Positions 1-6,735 of a DNA stretch of 18,112 nt are shown here, in pieces. Under the pieces are notes generated by a model that saw only the letters and a list, made by a program, of their open reading frames with translations, was not told the DNA's origin and ran no database searches. The stretch is from assembly GCA_041655735.1 (NCBI GenBank), contig JBBAEV010000018.1:1-18112 (forward strand), in the 5' to 3' direction. A program made the translations under genes and the position numbers. Numbering within the stretch: position 1 is the stretch's first letter; each line of letters begins with the position of its first letter. The stretch comes from JBBAEV01 sp041655735. Its GTDB lineage: Bacteria; Bacillota_I; Bacilli_A; RF39; UBA660.

Positions 1-981
1 GAAATTAAGGTTGCATATGATCCTGAAAATGTTAAAGAAGAAATAATTTGGTCTTCTAGTAATGAAGAAATTGCTAGCGTTAGTAATGGAATAATTACTG
101 CAAAATCAATTGGTAACGTGACAATTACTGCAACAACTACAAGTGGAATTAAAAATCAAGTAAATATTGAAGTATACCAAAAGGTTGAAAGTTTGATGTT
201 AGATAAATCAAATGTTGAATTATATGTTGGTGATACATCTCAAGTTACTGTAACAATTACACCAGAAGAAGCGACATATAAAGAAATAACTTGGACAAGT
301 TCAAATAATAGTATTGTAAGCGTTGAAAATGGTTTGATAACTGCAAAAGATACTGGTGAAGCAATAATTACCGCAACTACTAAAGATGGAGTTTCTCAAA
401 AGTGCAATGTTATTGTAAAAGAAAAACCAATTGAATTTAGCGGTTCTGGTGATAAAATAATTTCAAATGTTAATATACCAAGAGGTGAGTATATTGCTAG
501 AATTACAGTTAATTCAACAAGACATTATGCTATAAAATTTTATTATGGAAGTAGTGACTATGATTATGAACTATTGGTCAATAATAGTGGTAAGGCATAC
601 GCAGGTACAACCTTTTTAAAGGGTGGAAGTATAGATGCTGTTAATAATGGAATGTTTGAAATAAATGCTCAAGGTCCATGGACAATCAAAGTGGAAAAAT
701 TAACTGGTACTGCAACTTTCCCTATTACTGGAAATGGTGATATGGTGACAGGACTTTTTGAAGGTAGTGGTTCTAGGGAGGTATTTAATATTACATATAA
801 TTCAACAAGACATCATGCAGTTAAAATATATAAATACAATGGATCAGAATATGATTATGAATTATTAGTTAACGATAGTGGTAAGGCTTATAATGGACAA
901 GTAATGGTTCCAACAGAGAAAGGTGCAAAATATTTCTTTGTTGTTGAGGGTGAGGGCGATTGGACAATTAGTAAAGATTAA
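1..981 (+). CDS. Secreted BIG2-repeat surface protein, 3' part (5' end outside window)
   Basis: The frame is open from base 1 to TAA at 979-981, so the first 326 visible residues are the C-terminal part of a longer protein; an internal GTG at 118 is not a credible start. Residues 1-60 and 61-143 are two Ig-like BIG2 domains, shown by the recurring pattern of TIxPE/AYDPEN, ITWTSSN and GLITAKxxG..TITATT. These folds are common in extracellular adhesins and S-layer-like proteins of Firmicutes. Residues 146-234 and 240-326 are a tandem duplication of a different domain, with shared NSTRHxAxK, YDYELLVNxSGKAY and WTI motifs; I do not recognise its family. No sortase motif or membrane anchor follows, and the chain ends just after the second repeat. 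A strong terminator follows. The role is probably adhesion or wall association, by inference from the domains. Confidence 0.85.
   Translation, partial: EIKVAYDPENVKEEIIWSSSNEEIASVSNGIITAKSIGNVTITATTTSGIKNQVNIEVYQKVESLMLDKSNVELYVGDTSQVTVTITPEEATYKEITWTSSNNSIVSVENGLITAKDTGEAIITATTKDGVSQKCNVIVKEKPIEFSGSGDKIISNVNIPRGEYIARITVNSTRHYAIKFYYGSSDYDYELLVNNSGKAYAGTTFLKGGSIDAVNNGMFEINAQGPWTIKVEKLTGTATFPITGNGDMVTGLFEGSGSREVFNITYNSTRHHAVKIYKYNGSEYDYELLVNDSGKAYNGQVMVPTEKGAKYFFVVEGEGDWTISKD
436..978 (+). repeat. Tandem duplicated C-terminal domain of the BIG2 protein
   Basis: Bases 436-702 and 718-978 encode two related domains of about 88 residues. Both contain an NSTRH motif, a basic/aromatic strand, YDYELLVN(N/D)SGKAY and a closing tryptophan motif (PWTIKVEKL and DWTISKD). 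Third-codon positions have diverged, so the duplication is old rather than an assembly artefact. The beta-rich, aromatic-rich look suggests a ligand-binding sandwich fold, but that is only inference. Confidence 0.75.
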
Positions 982-984
982 ATT

Positions 985-1008
985 AAAGCAGTTAAAAACT
1001 GCTTTTTT
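985..1008 (+). terminator. Rho-independent terminator of the BIG2 protein gene
   Basis: A perfect stem AAAGCAGTT / AACTGCTTT with a 3-base loop (994-996) runs into a T6 tract at 1003-1008, directly after the TAA at 979-981. Confidence 0.88.
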
Positions 1009-1022
1009 GCATACGTTTTTAA

Positions 1023-1175
1023 ATACGCTTTGTAAGTATTTTAGATGAATTAAAAGTTGTAGATTTTGCAAAATCTTTGTAATTTCGGCAAAAAAAATGT
1101 AGAAATTGCAGAAAAATTGCAGATTCTACACCATGTGGCAGTGGTAAAAAATACAAACAATGTTGTGGTAAATAA
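1023..1175 (+). pseudogene. Remnant of a SEC-C zinc-motif protein (possibly a secA 3' end)
   Basis: Frame 3 between stops at 1080-1082 and 1173-1175 reads CRNCRKIADST followed by PCGSGKKYKQCCGK. This is the SEC-C motif (PF02810), usually C-P-C-GSGKKYKxCCG. The first cysteine of the C-x-C pair is replaced by Thr, although two extra cysteines lie just upstream. The same frame before the stop reads ILDELKVVDFAKSL, which also looks protein-like. There is no usable start codon or ribosome site, and the coding part is only about 30 residues, so I treat it as a relic. SEC-C sits at the SecA C-terminus and in several small metal-binding proteins. In Bacillus, secA lies immediately before prfB, and prfB starts about 680 bases downstream here, so a decayed secA tail is possible but unproven. 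Confidence 0.55.
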
Positions 1176-1200
1176 TAAGAACTGATTGTTTTCCTTTTTA

Positions 1201-1229
1201 TTGACAGAATATTTTTTTAAGAGTATTAT
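1201..1229 (+). promoter_or_regulatory. Consensus sigma-A promoter for the 54-aa membrane ORF
   Basis: TTGACA (1201-1206), a 17-base spacer and TATTAT (1224-1229) form a near-perfect housekeeping promoter. AAGGAG at 1241-1246 and the ATG at 1250 follow. Confidence 0.75.
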
Positions 1230-1249
1230 ACAGATAAAAAAAGGAGAAG

Positions 1250-1414
1250 ATGTGCATTTATGGGTATGATTATTTAGAGGAAAGACAATTATTAGAAGAG
1301 GAAAGACAACGACTTAAAAAAATGAAGCAAAAAAGTATGCTTGTATTGTTGCCTCTTTATGGTATTGCGATATATTATATTCGGAATCTTCGAAGCTTGA
1401 AGAAGAAAAAATAG
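1250..1414 (+). CDS. Small single-pass membrane protein, unknown function (54 aa)
   Basis: The ATG at 1250 follows AAGGAG (1241-1246) and a consensus promoter, and the frame runs to TAG at 1412-1414. The product begins MCIYGYDYLEERQ, has a charged helix (residues 9-28, rich in Glu, Arg and Lys), one hydrophobic segment (about 30-44, MLVLLPLYGIAIYYI) and a basic tail ending KKKK. I do not recognise a family. The charged N-terminus, single membrane helix and lysine-rich end suit a real small membrane protein. The surrounding sequence is decaying, however, and a different frame becomes open from 1318, so the ORF could also be the 5' end of a longer gene broken by a frameshift near 1380-1411. The ribosome-site spacing is slightly short (3 bases after GGAG). 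Confidence 0.5.
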   Translation: MCIYGYDYLEERQLLEEERQRLKKMKQKSMLVLLPLYGIAIYYIRNLRSLKKKK

Positions 1415-1748
1415 ATTTTGTTTTTGAATTAAGTAAAATGATAATGTTTAATTATTTTGTAAAGACAACTGAAACGGTTTATCCTGAAGATGTTAGGGAA
1501 GTTTTACATGAAATGGCAGGATTTAAAGCGTTTATATTCCAGGGGTTACTCATTCTATAGAAATAGATGCTTCTGAAAATGAGGTTAAATTATTATGTCG
1601 AGATGTAAAAACCAGAAGTTTTGGGGACACATACATAGAAATTGATAAATTAATAAGCAAAGATAATAATGAAAAAAAATTAGAAGCCTCAACCAAAAGA
1701 ATTGATGAATTGTTAGAAACTAAAGGTATAGCATATTTCAGAAAATAA
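1414..1748 (+). pseudogene. Frameshifted gene fragment of unknown family
   Basis: Two protein-like stretches lie in adjacent frames. Frame 1 reads DFVFELSKMIMFNYFVKT ... EDVREVLHEMAGFKAFIFQ and meets TAG at 1558-1560. Frame 3, from about 1545, continues VTHSIEIDASENEVKLLC ... ELLETKGIAYFRK to TAA at 1746-1748. One indel near 1540-1547, in a CCAGGGGT context, would join them into one chain of about 110 residues. The first part has an ATG at 1438 without a ribosome binding site. I see no family-level motif. The fragment ends just before a good terminator, which fits a once complete gene. Frame 1 is open back to 1318, so the original gene may have started upstream. Confidence 0.45.
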
Positions 1749-1772
1749 AAAAAAGAAATAAAAATGTAAAAG

Positions 1773-1796
1773 ACTCTAGAAAATTCTAGAGTTTTT
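1773..1796 (+). terminator. Rho-independent terminator
   Basis: The stem ACTCTAGA (1773-1780) and TCTAGAGT (1785-1792), with a 4-base loop, is followed by a short T run. It isolates the decaying region from prfB. Confidence 0.8.
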
Positions 1797-1817
1797 ATGT
1801 TCATTTTAAAACAAAAA

Positions 1818-1826
1818 TGGTATACT
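1818..1826 (+). promoter_or_regulatory. Extended -10 promoter of prfB
   Basis: TGGTATACT is a TGn-extended -10 (TATACT, 1821-1826) about 27 bases before the GTG start. No clear -35 is seen; 1798-1803 (TGTTCA) is a poor match. Confidence 0.5.
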
Positions 1827-1852
1827 TAGATAAATTAGGATAGGTGATTTAT

Positions 1853-2948
1853 GTGGGAAAGCATGAAATAAAAGATAGTTTATTAAAATTAAACAATAAT
1901 ATAAAAGAACTATGGAGGTCTCTTTGACGTTGATAATAAAGAAACAAAAATAAAAGAATTACAAGTTATAATGAATAATGTAAATTTTTGGAATAACAAA
2001 TCTAAAGCTGAAGAGGTTATTAAAGAATTTACTGAATTAAAAGATATAGTAGATAAGTTAAATGAATATAAGGAAAAAGCAGAAAATAACTTAGAAATAA
2101 TAGAAGATGTAGATGATCAAGAGTTATTAGATTTAGTGGAAATTGAAATAAAAGAATTAGAAAAAAAAATATTAAAGTTTTCTACTATAATGTTTTTTAG
2201 TGGCCCTTATGATAAAAATAATGCAATATTAGAAATACATCCGGGAGCGGGAGGAACAGAATCTTGTGATTGGGGCTTAATGCTTTATCGAATGTATAGT
2301 CGTTGGTGTGAAAAAAAAGGTTATAAAGTAGAAATAATAGATTATAGCGAAGGTGAAGAAGCAGGTATAAAAAGTGTAACGATTTTAATAAAAGGCATTA
2401 ATGTATATGGTTACTTAAAAGGGGAAAAGGGAATTCATCGTTTAGTTAGGATATCTCCCTTTGATGCGAACAAAAGAAGACATACATCATTTGCTTCTGT
2501 TAATATTACTCCTGAATTTGATGATAGTATAGATATAGAAATAAAAGAAAATGATTTAAAAATAGATGTATATCGAAGTAGTGGGGCTGGAGGACAAAGT
2601 GTTAATACTACTGATTCAGCTGTTAGGATAACACATTTACCTACAAAGATAGTGGTAATATGTCAAAATGAAAGAAGTCAAATAAAGAATAAAGAATTAG
2701 CTTTAAAGGTATTAAAAAGTAAATTATATAAATTAGAATTAGAAAAGAAAGAAATTGAATTAAAAAAGATAAAAGGAGAAATAAAAGATATCGATTTTGG
2801 ATCACAAATAAGATCATATATCTTACATCCTTATAAGTTAATAAAAGATCATCGTACAAACCATGAAGAAACGAATGTTGAGAAAGTATTAGATGGTGAT
2901 ATAGATAGTTTAATAGATGCCTATTTAAAGAAAGGTGATAGAAAATGA
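1853..2948 (+). CDS. prfB: Peptide chain release factor 2, with programmed +1 frameshift
   Basis: RF2 releases the finished chain at UGA and UAA codons. Translation starts at GTG 1853 (ribosome site AGGTG at 1842-1846). After 24 codons it reaches CTT TGA C at 1922-1928; a +1 slip joins frame 1926-2948, giving 364 residues, normal for RF2. The anticodon-reading tripeptide SPF is at residues 201-203 in ISPFDANKRRHTSFASV. The peptidyl-hydrolysis GGQ motif is at 246-248 in SSGAGGQSVNTTDSAVR. The sequence after the slip (DVDNKETKIKELQ) matches the usual RF2 context. The in-frame UGA gives autoregulation, since low RF2 pauses the ribosome and promotes the shift. The gene ends in TGA overlapping the next ATG (ATGA), so it is translationally coupled to the YitT-family gene. 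A start at the internal ATG 1971 would miss the N-terminal domain and should be avoided. Confidence 0.97.
1914..1928 (+). promoter_or_regulatory. RF2 programmed +1 frameshift site
   Basis: GGAGG (1914-1918) acts as an internal Shine-Dalgarno just before the slippery CTT (1922-1924) and the stop TGA followed by C (1925-1928). This is the same arrangement as in Escherichia coli prfB. The zero frame stops at 1925-1927; the +1 frame continues with GAC at 1926. Confidence 0.95.
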
Positions 2949-3844
2949 GTATATTTAAAAGAAAAGAAAAAGATTCTGGCATATTAAATATAATTAACAC
3001 TAAAAATAGAATAGGCCGTTATACTCAAACATTAATTGGCATATTTTTTGTAGCTTTATCGTTTAACTTATTTATGTTGCCAAATAATATTGTTTGTGGT
3101 GGTGTAAGCGGATTATCTATTATTGGACATGATATGTTTGATATAGAACCGGCTACTTTCATATTTATTGCTTCTATAATATTATTATTATCAAGCTTGG
3201 TTTTTTTAGGAAAAAAGAATACCGCTAGGACATTAGTAGGATCTTTGCTTTTCCCACTATTTGTAAAAATAACGGTACCATTAGTGGATTTAATTAATTT
3301 AAAAGATATTGATTTATTATTAGTTAGTATATTTGGTGGTGTTATGAGTGGTTTTGGGGCTGGTCTTATATTTAAATCTGGATTTACTACTGGGGGGACT
3401 GACATATTAAATCAAATAGTTTCAAAATATTTCAAAGTATCAATAGGAAAAGCAATGCTTATAAATGATGGATTGATTGTTTTAATAGGTGGATTTGTCT
3501 TTGGCGCTCAAATGGTTTTATATGCTATTATAGTTTTATATATTATTAGTATTATGACTGACAAAGTAATATTAGGAATATCACAAAGTAAGGCTTTTTA
3601 TATAGTTACTTCTAAAGAAAAAGAAGTAAGAGCATTTATCTTAGAAAACCTAAGTCATGGTATGACAGTATTGGATGCTCATGGAGGATATTCAGGAGAT
3701 AAACAGAAAGTATTAATGTGTGTTATTCCCACTAAAGAATATTTTAAATTTAAAGAAGGTGTAAGTATTATTGATAATGAAGCTTTTTTTGTGGTAACTG
3801 ATGCATATGAGGTTGTTGGTGGTGCCTTTAAAAAAACACCATAA
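2945..3844 (+). CDS. YitT/YvjA-family membrane protein (DUF161 + DUF2179)
   Basis: This 299-residue protein has about six hydrophobic segments (from about residue 28 to 200) and a soluble C-terminal DUF2179-like domain (about 210-295). The family signature is visible as LPNNIVCGGVSGLSII near residue 45 and SGFGAGLIFKSGFTTGGTD near 140. The transport substrate and role of the family are not established. The ATG at 2945 overlaps the prfB stop (ATGA) and has AGGTGAT upstream inside prfB. In Bacillus subtilis the relative yvjA also follows prfB and precedes ftsE, so the position supports orthology. It is probably co-transcribed with prfB; ftsE has its own promoter. Confidence 0.9.
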   Translation: MSIFKRKEKDSGILNIINTKNRIGRYTQTLIGIFFVALSFNLFMLPNNIVCGGVSGLSIIGHDMFDIEPATFIFIASIILLLSSLVFLGKKNTARTLVGSLLFPLFVKITVPLVDLINLKDIDLLLVSIFGGVMSGFGAGLIFKSGFTTGGTDILNQIVSKYFKVSIGKAMLINDGLIVLIGGFVFGAQMVLYAIIVLYIISIMTDKVILGISQSKAFYIVTSKEKEVRAFILENLSHGMTVLDAHGGYSGDKQKVLMCVIPTKEYFKFKEGVSIIDNEAFFVVTDAYEVVGGAFKKTP

Positions 3845-3871
3845 TATTCCAGATTAAATAAAGAAAGTAAA

Positions 3872-3880
3872 TGATATAAT
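3872..3880 (+). promoter_or_regulatory. Extended -10 promoter of ftsE
   Basis: TGATATAAT is a perfect TGn-TATAAT extended -10, 18 bases before the ftsE start; no convincing -35 is seen. AAGGTGGTG at about 3886-3894 is the ribosome site. Confidence 0.6.
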
Positions 3881-3898
3881 TAATTAAGGTGGTGTAGT

Positions 3899-4594
3899 AT
3901 GGATTTAATCATGATAAGAGAAGTAGATAAACAATATAAAAATGGTGTTTTAGCTATTTCTGATTTAAGCTTAAACGTAAAAAAAGGAGATTTTGTTTTT
4001 ATTATTGGTGCTAGTGGTAGTGGTAAATCTACTTTAATAAAAATGCTTTATCGTGAGGAAAAACCAACTAAAGGTAAGATTTTAATTGGTGGAATTAATG
4101 TCGCAAAATTAAAAAATAAAAGAGTATATGTTTTAAGAAGAAAGATAGGAGTAGTTTTTCAAGACTTTAGATTATTACCAAAGAAAACAGTATATGAAAA
4201 TGTTGCTTTTGCTTTAGAAATATTTGGAGAAAAGAAACAGGAGATAAGAAAGAGGGTAATAAATAGTTTAAATTTAGTTGGTTTGAAAAGTAAAGCTAAA
4301 TATTATCCAAATAATTTGTCAGGGGGCGAACAACAACGTGTAGCTATTGCTAGAGCTATTGTAAATAGTCCAAAACTCGTAATTTGTGATGAACCAACGG
4401 GTAATCTAGATCCGGATACAAGCATGGAAATAATGAAAGTATTGGAAGAAATTAATAAACAAGGAACTACTATTATGGTAGTAACTCATGATAAAGAAAT
4501 AGTAAATAAAATGAAACGTCGCGTCATTTTATTAGAAGAAGGTAGAGTAAAAAAAGATTATAAGAAAGGAACTTATGATGATGAAGTTGTTTAG
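3899..4594 (+). CDS. ftsE: Cell division ATP-binding protein FtsE
   Basis: FtsE is the ABC ATPase that, with FtsX, couples cytoplasmic ATP hydrolysis to activation of a periplasmic or wall-side peptidoglycan hydrolase. The 231-residue protein has all ABC motifs: Walker A GASGSGKST at residues 37-45, Q-loop in VVFQDFRLLP, signature LSGGEQQR at 140-147, Walker B LVICDEPTGNLD with D164 and E165, and the H-loop in VVTHDKE. GVVFQDFRLLP is typical of FtsE. The start ATG at 3899 is chosen because of AAGGTGGTG upstream; an ATG at 3911 is less well placed. The end overlaps the start of ftsX, as usual for this pair. Confidence 0.96.
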   Translation: MDLIMIREVDKQYKNGVLAISDLSLNVKKGDFVFIIGASGSGKSTLIKMLYREEKPTKGKILIGGINVAKLKNKRVYVLRRKIGVVFQDFRLLPKKTVYENVAFALEIFGEKKQEIRKRVINSLNLVGLKSKAKYYPNNLSGGEQQRVAIARAIVNSPKLVICDEPTGNLDPDTSMEIMKVLEEINKQGTTIMVVTHDKEIVNKMKRRVILLEEGRVKKDYKKGTYDDEVV

Positions 4595-5480
4595 AATGTT
4601 AGGTAGAAATTTTCGCGACGCTTTAAAAAGTGTAATAAGAAATTTTAGTTTATCATTAGCTTCTATCTCTTGTATTACTATAACTTTAGTAGTAGTGGCT
4701 TTATCAATTATATTGTCTTATAATGTAAATAATTTTTCTAATATAATAAAGAAAGACGTAACAATAGTTGTATTTATAGAAAATGATGCCACAGATCAAC
4801 AAATAGCAGGTCTTGAAAATACTATAAAAAATGACAAAAATGTCGATAGTTATAAATTTTATTCAAAATCAGAAGTGGCGGAAGAAATAATGCAGCATTC
4901 AGATATTTATAAAACGATTATGGAAGAATGGAACGATAAAACCAATCCTTTATATGATGAGTTTTGGGTTAAAGTAAAAGATATAGAAATTATTGACCAA
5001 ACAGCTCAAAAAATAAAAGACATAAAAATAGTCAAAACTGTAGAATATGGTGAAACAATCATTAATAAATTACTTAGTACTTTTAAGGTCATTCAAAATA
5101 TATCTTATATATTGGTAATATCATTATTAATAGTAACTGCTTTTTTAATCTCAAACACTATAAAATTAACTATTCATGCAAGACGTAAAGAAATATCAAT
5201 TATGCGGTTAGTGGGAGCTTCTAACATGACCATAAGGTTACCATTTGTTATTGAAGGTTTGTTTTTAGGAATATTAGGGTCAATTATACCAATTATTATT
5301 ACTATTTACGGCTATTATGTTGTATATAATTATTATGGAGGGCAATTATTTTCACCTTTAATAAGACTAATAAGTCCTGAACCATTTGTGTATATTATAG
5401 CTTTAATTTTACTAGGAATAGGAGTAATAGTTGGTATGGGTGGTAGTTATAAAGCAGTAAGGAGGCATTTAAAAGTATGA
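4575..5480 (+). CDS. ftsX: Cell division protein FtsX
   Basis: The 301-residue membrane partner of FtsE has the FtsX layout: a short cytoplasmic N-terminus, TM1 (about 27-49), an extracellular domain (about 50-172), then TM2 (about 175-197), TM3 (about 222-250) and TM4 (about 268-290). The segment TIKLTIHARRKEISIMRLVGA is the conserved coupling region before TM3. The start is one of three tandem ATG codons at 4575, 4578 and 4581 after AAAGGA (4565-4570); 4578 has the most usual spacing, and the choice changes the protein by one or two residues. The gene overlaps ftsE by 20 bases, and its TGA stop overlaps the next gene's ATG. The complex should act at the membrane on the adjacent M23 hydrolase. 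Confidence 0.95.
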   Translation: MMMKLFRMLGRNFRDALKSVIRNFSLSLASISCITITLVVVALSIILSYNVNNFSNIIKKDVTIVVFIENDATDQQIAGLENTIKNDKNVDSYKFYSKSEVAEEIMQHSDIYKTIMEEWNDKTNPLYDEFWVKVKDIEIIDQTAQKIKDIKIVKTVEYGETIINKLLSTFKVIQNISYILVISLLIVTAFLISNTIKLTIHARRKEISIMRLVGASNMTIRLPFVIEGLFLGILGSIIPIIITIYGYYVVYNYYGGQLFSPLIRLISPEPFVYIIALILLGIGVIVGMGGSYKAVRRHLKV

Positions 5481-6667
5481 GTAAATATATAAAAATTATA
5501 TTTTTATCTTGTTTTGTCTTAGCTAATGTTTTCTTTACTTATCCTACAGCAACAAAAGCTAAAACTTTAAAAGATATTTACAACGAATTAAATGAATTAC
5601 AAGAAGATATAAATGCTACAGCAGCAGAAAAACAGTTAACTCAAAGTGAGATAAATAATGCTAATAATGAGGTAAAAAAAGTTGCTGAAGAAATAACTAA
5701 AGTTGGCGAAGATATTATAAAGGCTCAAGATGAAATAAAAAAATTAAATAAAGATATTGAGGAAAAACAAAAGGAAACAAAAGAAATAATTAAACAGTTT
5801 CAAATATCACAAGGAGAATCAGAGCATTTAGAATATATTTTTGGAGCCAAAGATATAACTGATTTTATTCATCGTAATGCTGTGGTTGAAAGATTAACAA
5901 CGTATAATAAAGAATTAGTTGAACAAATGAACAGTTGGATTGAAGAACAAAAACAATTACAAATAGACCTTGCTAATAAGGAAGAGAGCTTAGCAAAAAA
6001 ACAAAAAGAATTAAGAGAATTACTTGCAAAATTAGGTAAAAAACAAGAGGCTCTTGAAGAGCAATATCTTTCAATTGCTGAAGAAATAAAATCAACTAAT
6101 GATATGATAAAATTATATGAATCATTGGGAACGTGTGGTCTTGATGATGATATAAATGTTTGTGCTAGGAATATTATTCCACCCGATACAGCTTTTTGGC
6201 GTCCTTTAGATCGTGGTTATGTTACTAGTGAATGGGGTTGGCGTATTCATCCCACTAAAAACACAAAGAGTTTTCACTCAGGGATAGATTTAGGTAATGG
6301 TGGTAATACAGGAGCTCCTGTATATGCTTCAGCTAACGGTAAAGTAAGTCATATTATATATAGGTCTAGTTGTGGTGGAAATATGGTATTTATTAATCAC
6401 AATATAAAGGGTAAATCTTATACAACAGCTTATTTACATCTTCATGCCATTAATGTTAAATTAAAAGAAAATGTAACTAAGAATACAGTAATAGGAACAG
6501 TAGGAGGAGGAGAATCTTATGATAAATGTACTACTGGTCCTCATCTTCATTTTTCTGTTATGCAGGGGATTACGGCATCCTTATCTGGATCTGATAATCC
6601 TAGAGGTTATATAAATTTACCAGCAGGAAAATACAATTATTTTTATAATCGTACTACAAGATATTAG
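5477..6667 (+). CDS. EnvC-like coiled-coil M23 murein hydrolase, likely FtsEX-activated
   Basis: This 396-residue secreted protein has an N-terminal signal peptide (residues 1 to about 28, cleavage likely after TKA), a long coiled coil (about 30-215, broken near 115-140) and a C-terminal M23/LytM domain (about 240-380). The zinc and catalytic residues are all present: H267 and D271 in FHSGIDLG, H321 and H323 in YLHLH, and H356 and H358 in GPHLHF. It is therefore predicted to be an active peptidoglycan endopeptidase, unlike Escherichia coli EnvC, whose LytM domain is degenerate. Its ATG overlaps the ftsX stop (ATGA). In other bacteria FtsEX activates a coiled-coil hydrolase or activator (EnvC, CwlO, PcsB), so this is the probable client. 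Four cysteines in the linker and catalytic domain (CGLDDDINVC, SCGG, KCTTG) could form disulfides. A terminator overlaps its stop codon. Confidence 0.93.
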   Translation: MSKYIKIIFLSCFVLANVFFTYPTATKAKTLKDIYNELNELQEDINATAAEKQLTQSEINNANNEVKKVAEEITKVGEDIIKAQDEIKKLNKDIEEKQKETKEIIKQFQISQGESEHLEYIFGAKDITDFIHRNAVVERLTTYNKELVEQMNSWIEEQKQLQIDLANKEESLAKKQKELRELLAKLGKKQEALEEQYLSIAEEIKSTNDMIKLYESLGTCGLDDDINVCARNIIPPDTAFWRPLDRGYVTSEWGWRIHPTKNTKSFHSGIDLGNGGNTGAPVYASANGKVSHIIYRSSCGGNMVFINHNIKGKSYTTAYLHLHAINVKLKENVTKNTVIGTVGGGESYDKCTTGPHLHFSVMQGITASLSGSDNPRGYINLPAGKYNYFYNRTTRY

Positions 6668-6692
6668 TATTCCTTTATGGAATACTTTTTTT
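6666..6692 (+). terminator. Rho-independent terminator of the prfB-ftsEX cluster
   Basis: The stem AGTATTCC (6666-6673) and GGAATACT (6679-6686), with a 5-base loop, is followed by a T7 tract. The stem begins inside the stop codon of the M23 hydrolase gene. Confidence 0.88.
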
Positions 6693-6693
6693 A

Positions 6694-6702
6694 TGATATA
6701 CT
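6694..6702 (+). promoter_or_regulatory. Extended -10 promoter of the prepilin-like gene
   Basis: TGATATACT is a TGn-extended -10 element directly after the terminator and about 34 bases before the ATG at 6736. AAGGTAGGG (6721-6729) is the ribosome site. Confidence 0.5.
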
Positions 6703-6735
6703 GATAATGAAAAAAAAATTAAGGTAGGGATTAAT

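Noticed and set aside
865..1071. Minus-strand reading frame of 68 codons
   Set aside because: It lies across the BIG2 gene end and its terminator, with no ribosome site or family motif; a chance frame in AT-rich DNA.
1550..1804. Minus-strand reading frame of 84 codons
   Set aside because: It is antisense to the frameshifted fragment, and the hairpin terminator lies inside it; no supporting signals.
2641..3000. Minus-strand reading frame of 119 codons with hydrophobic residues
   Set aside because: Entirely antisense to prfB and the YitT gene; the hydrophobicity reflects complemented Lys/Glu-rich codons.
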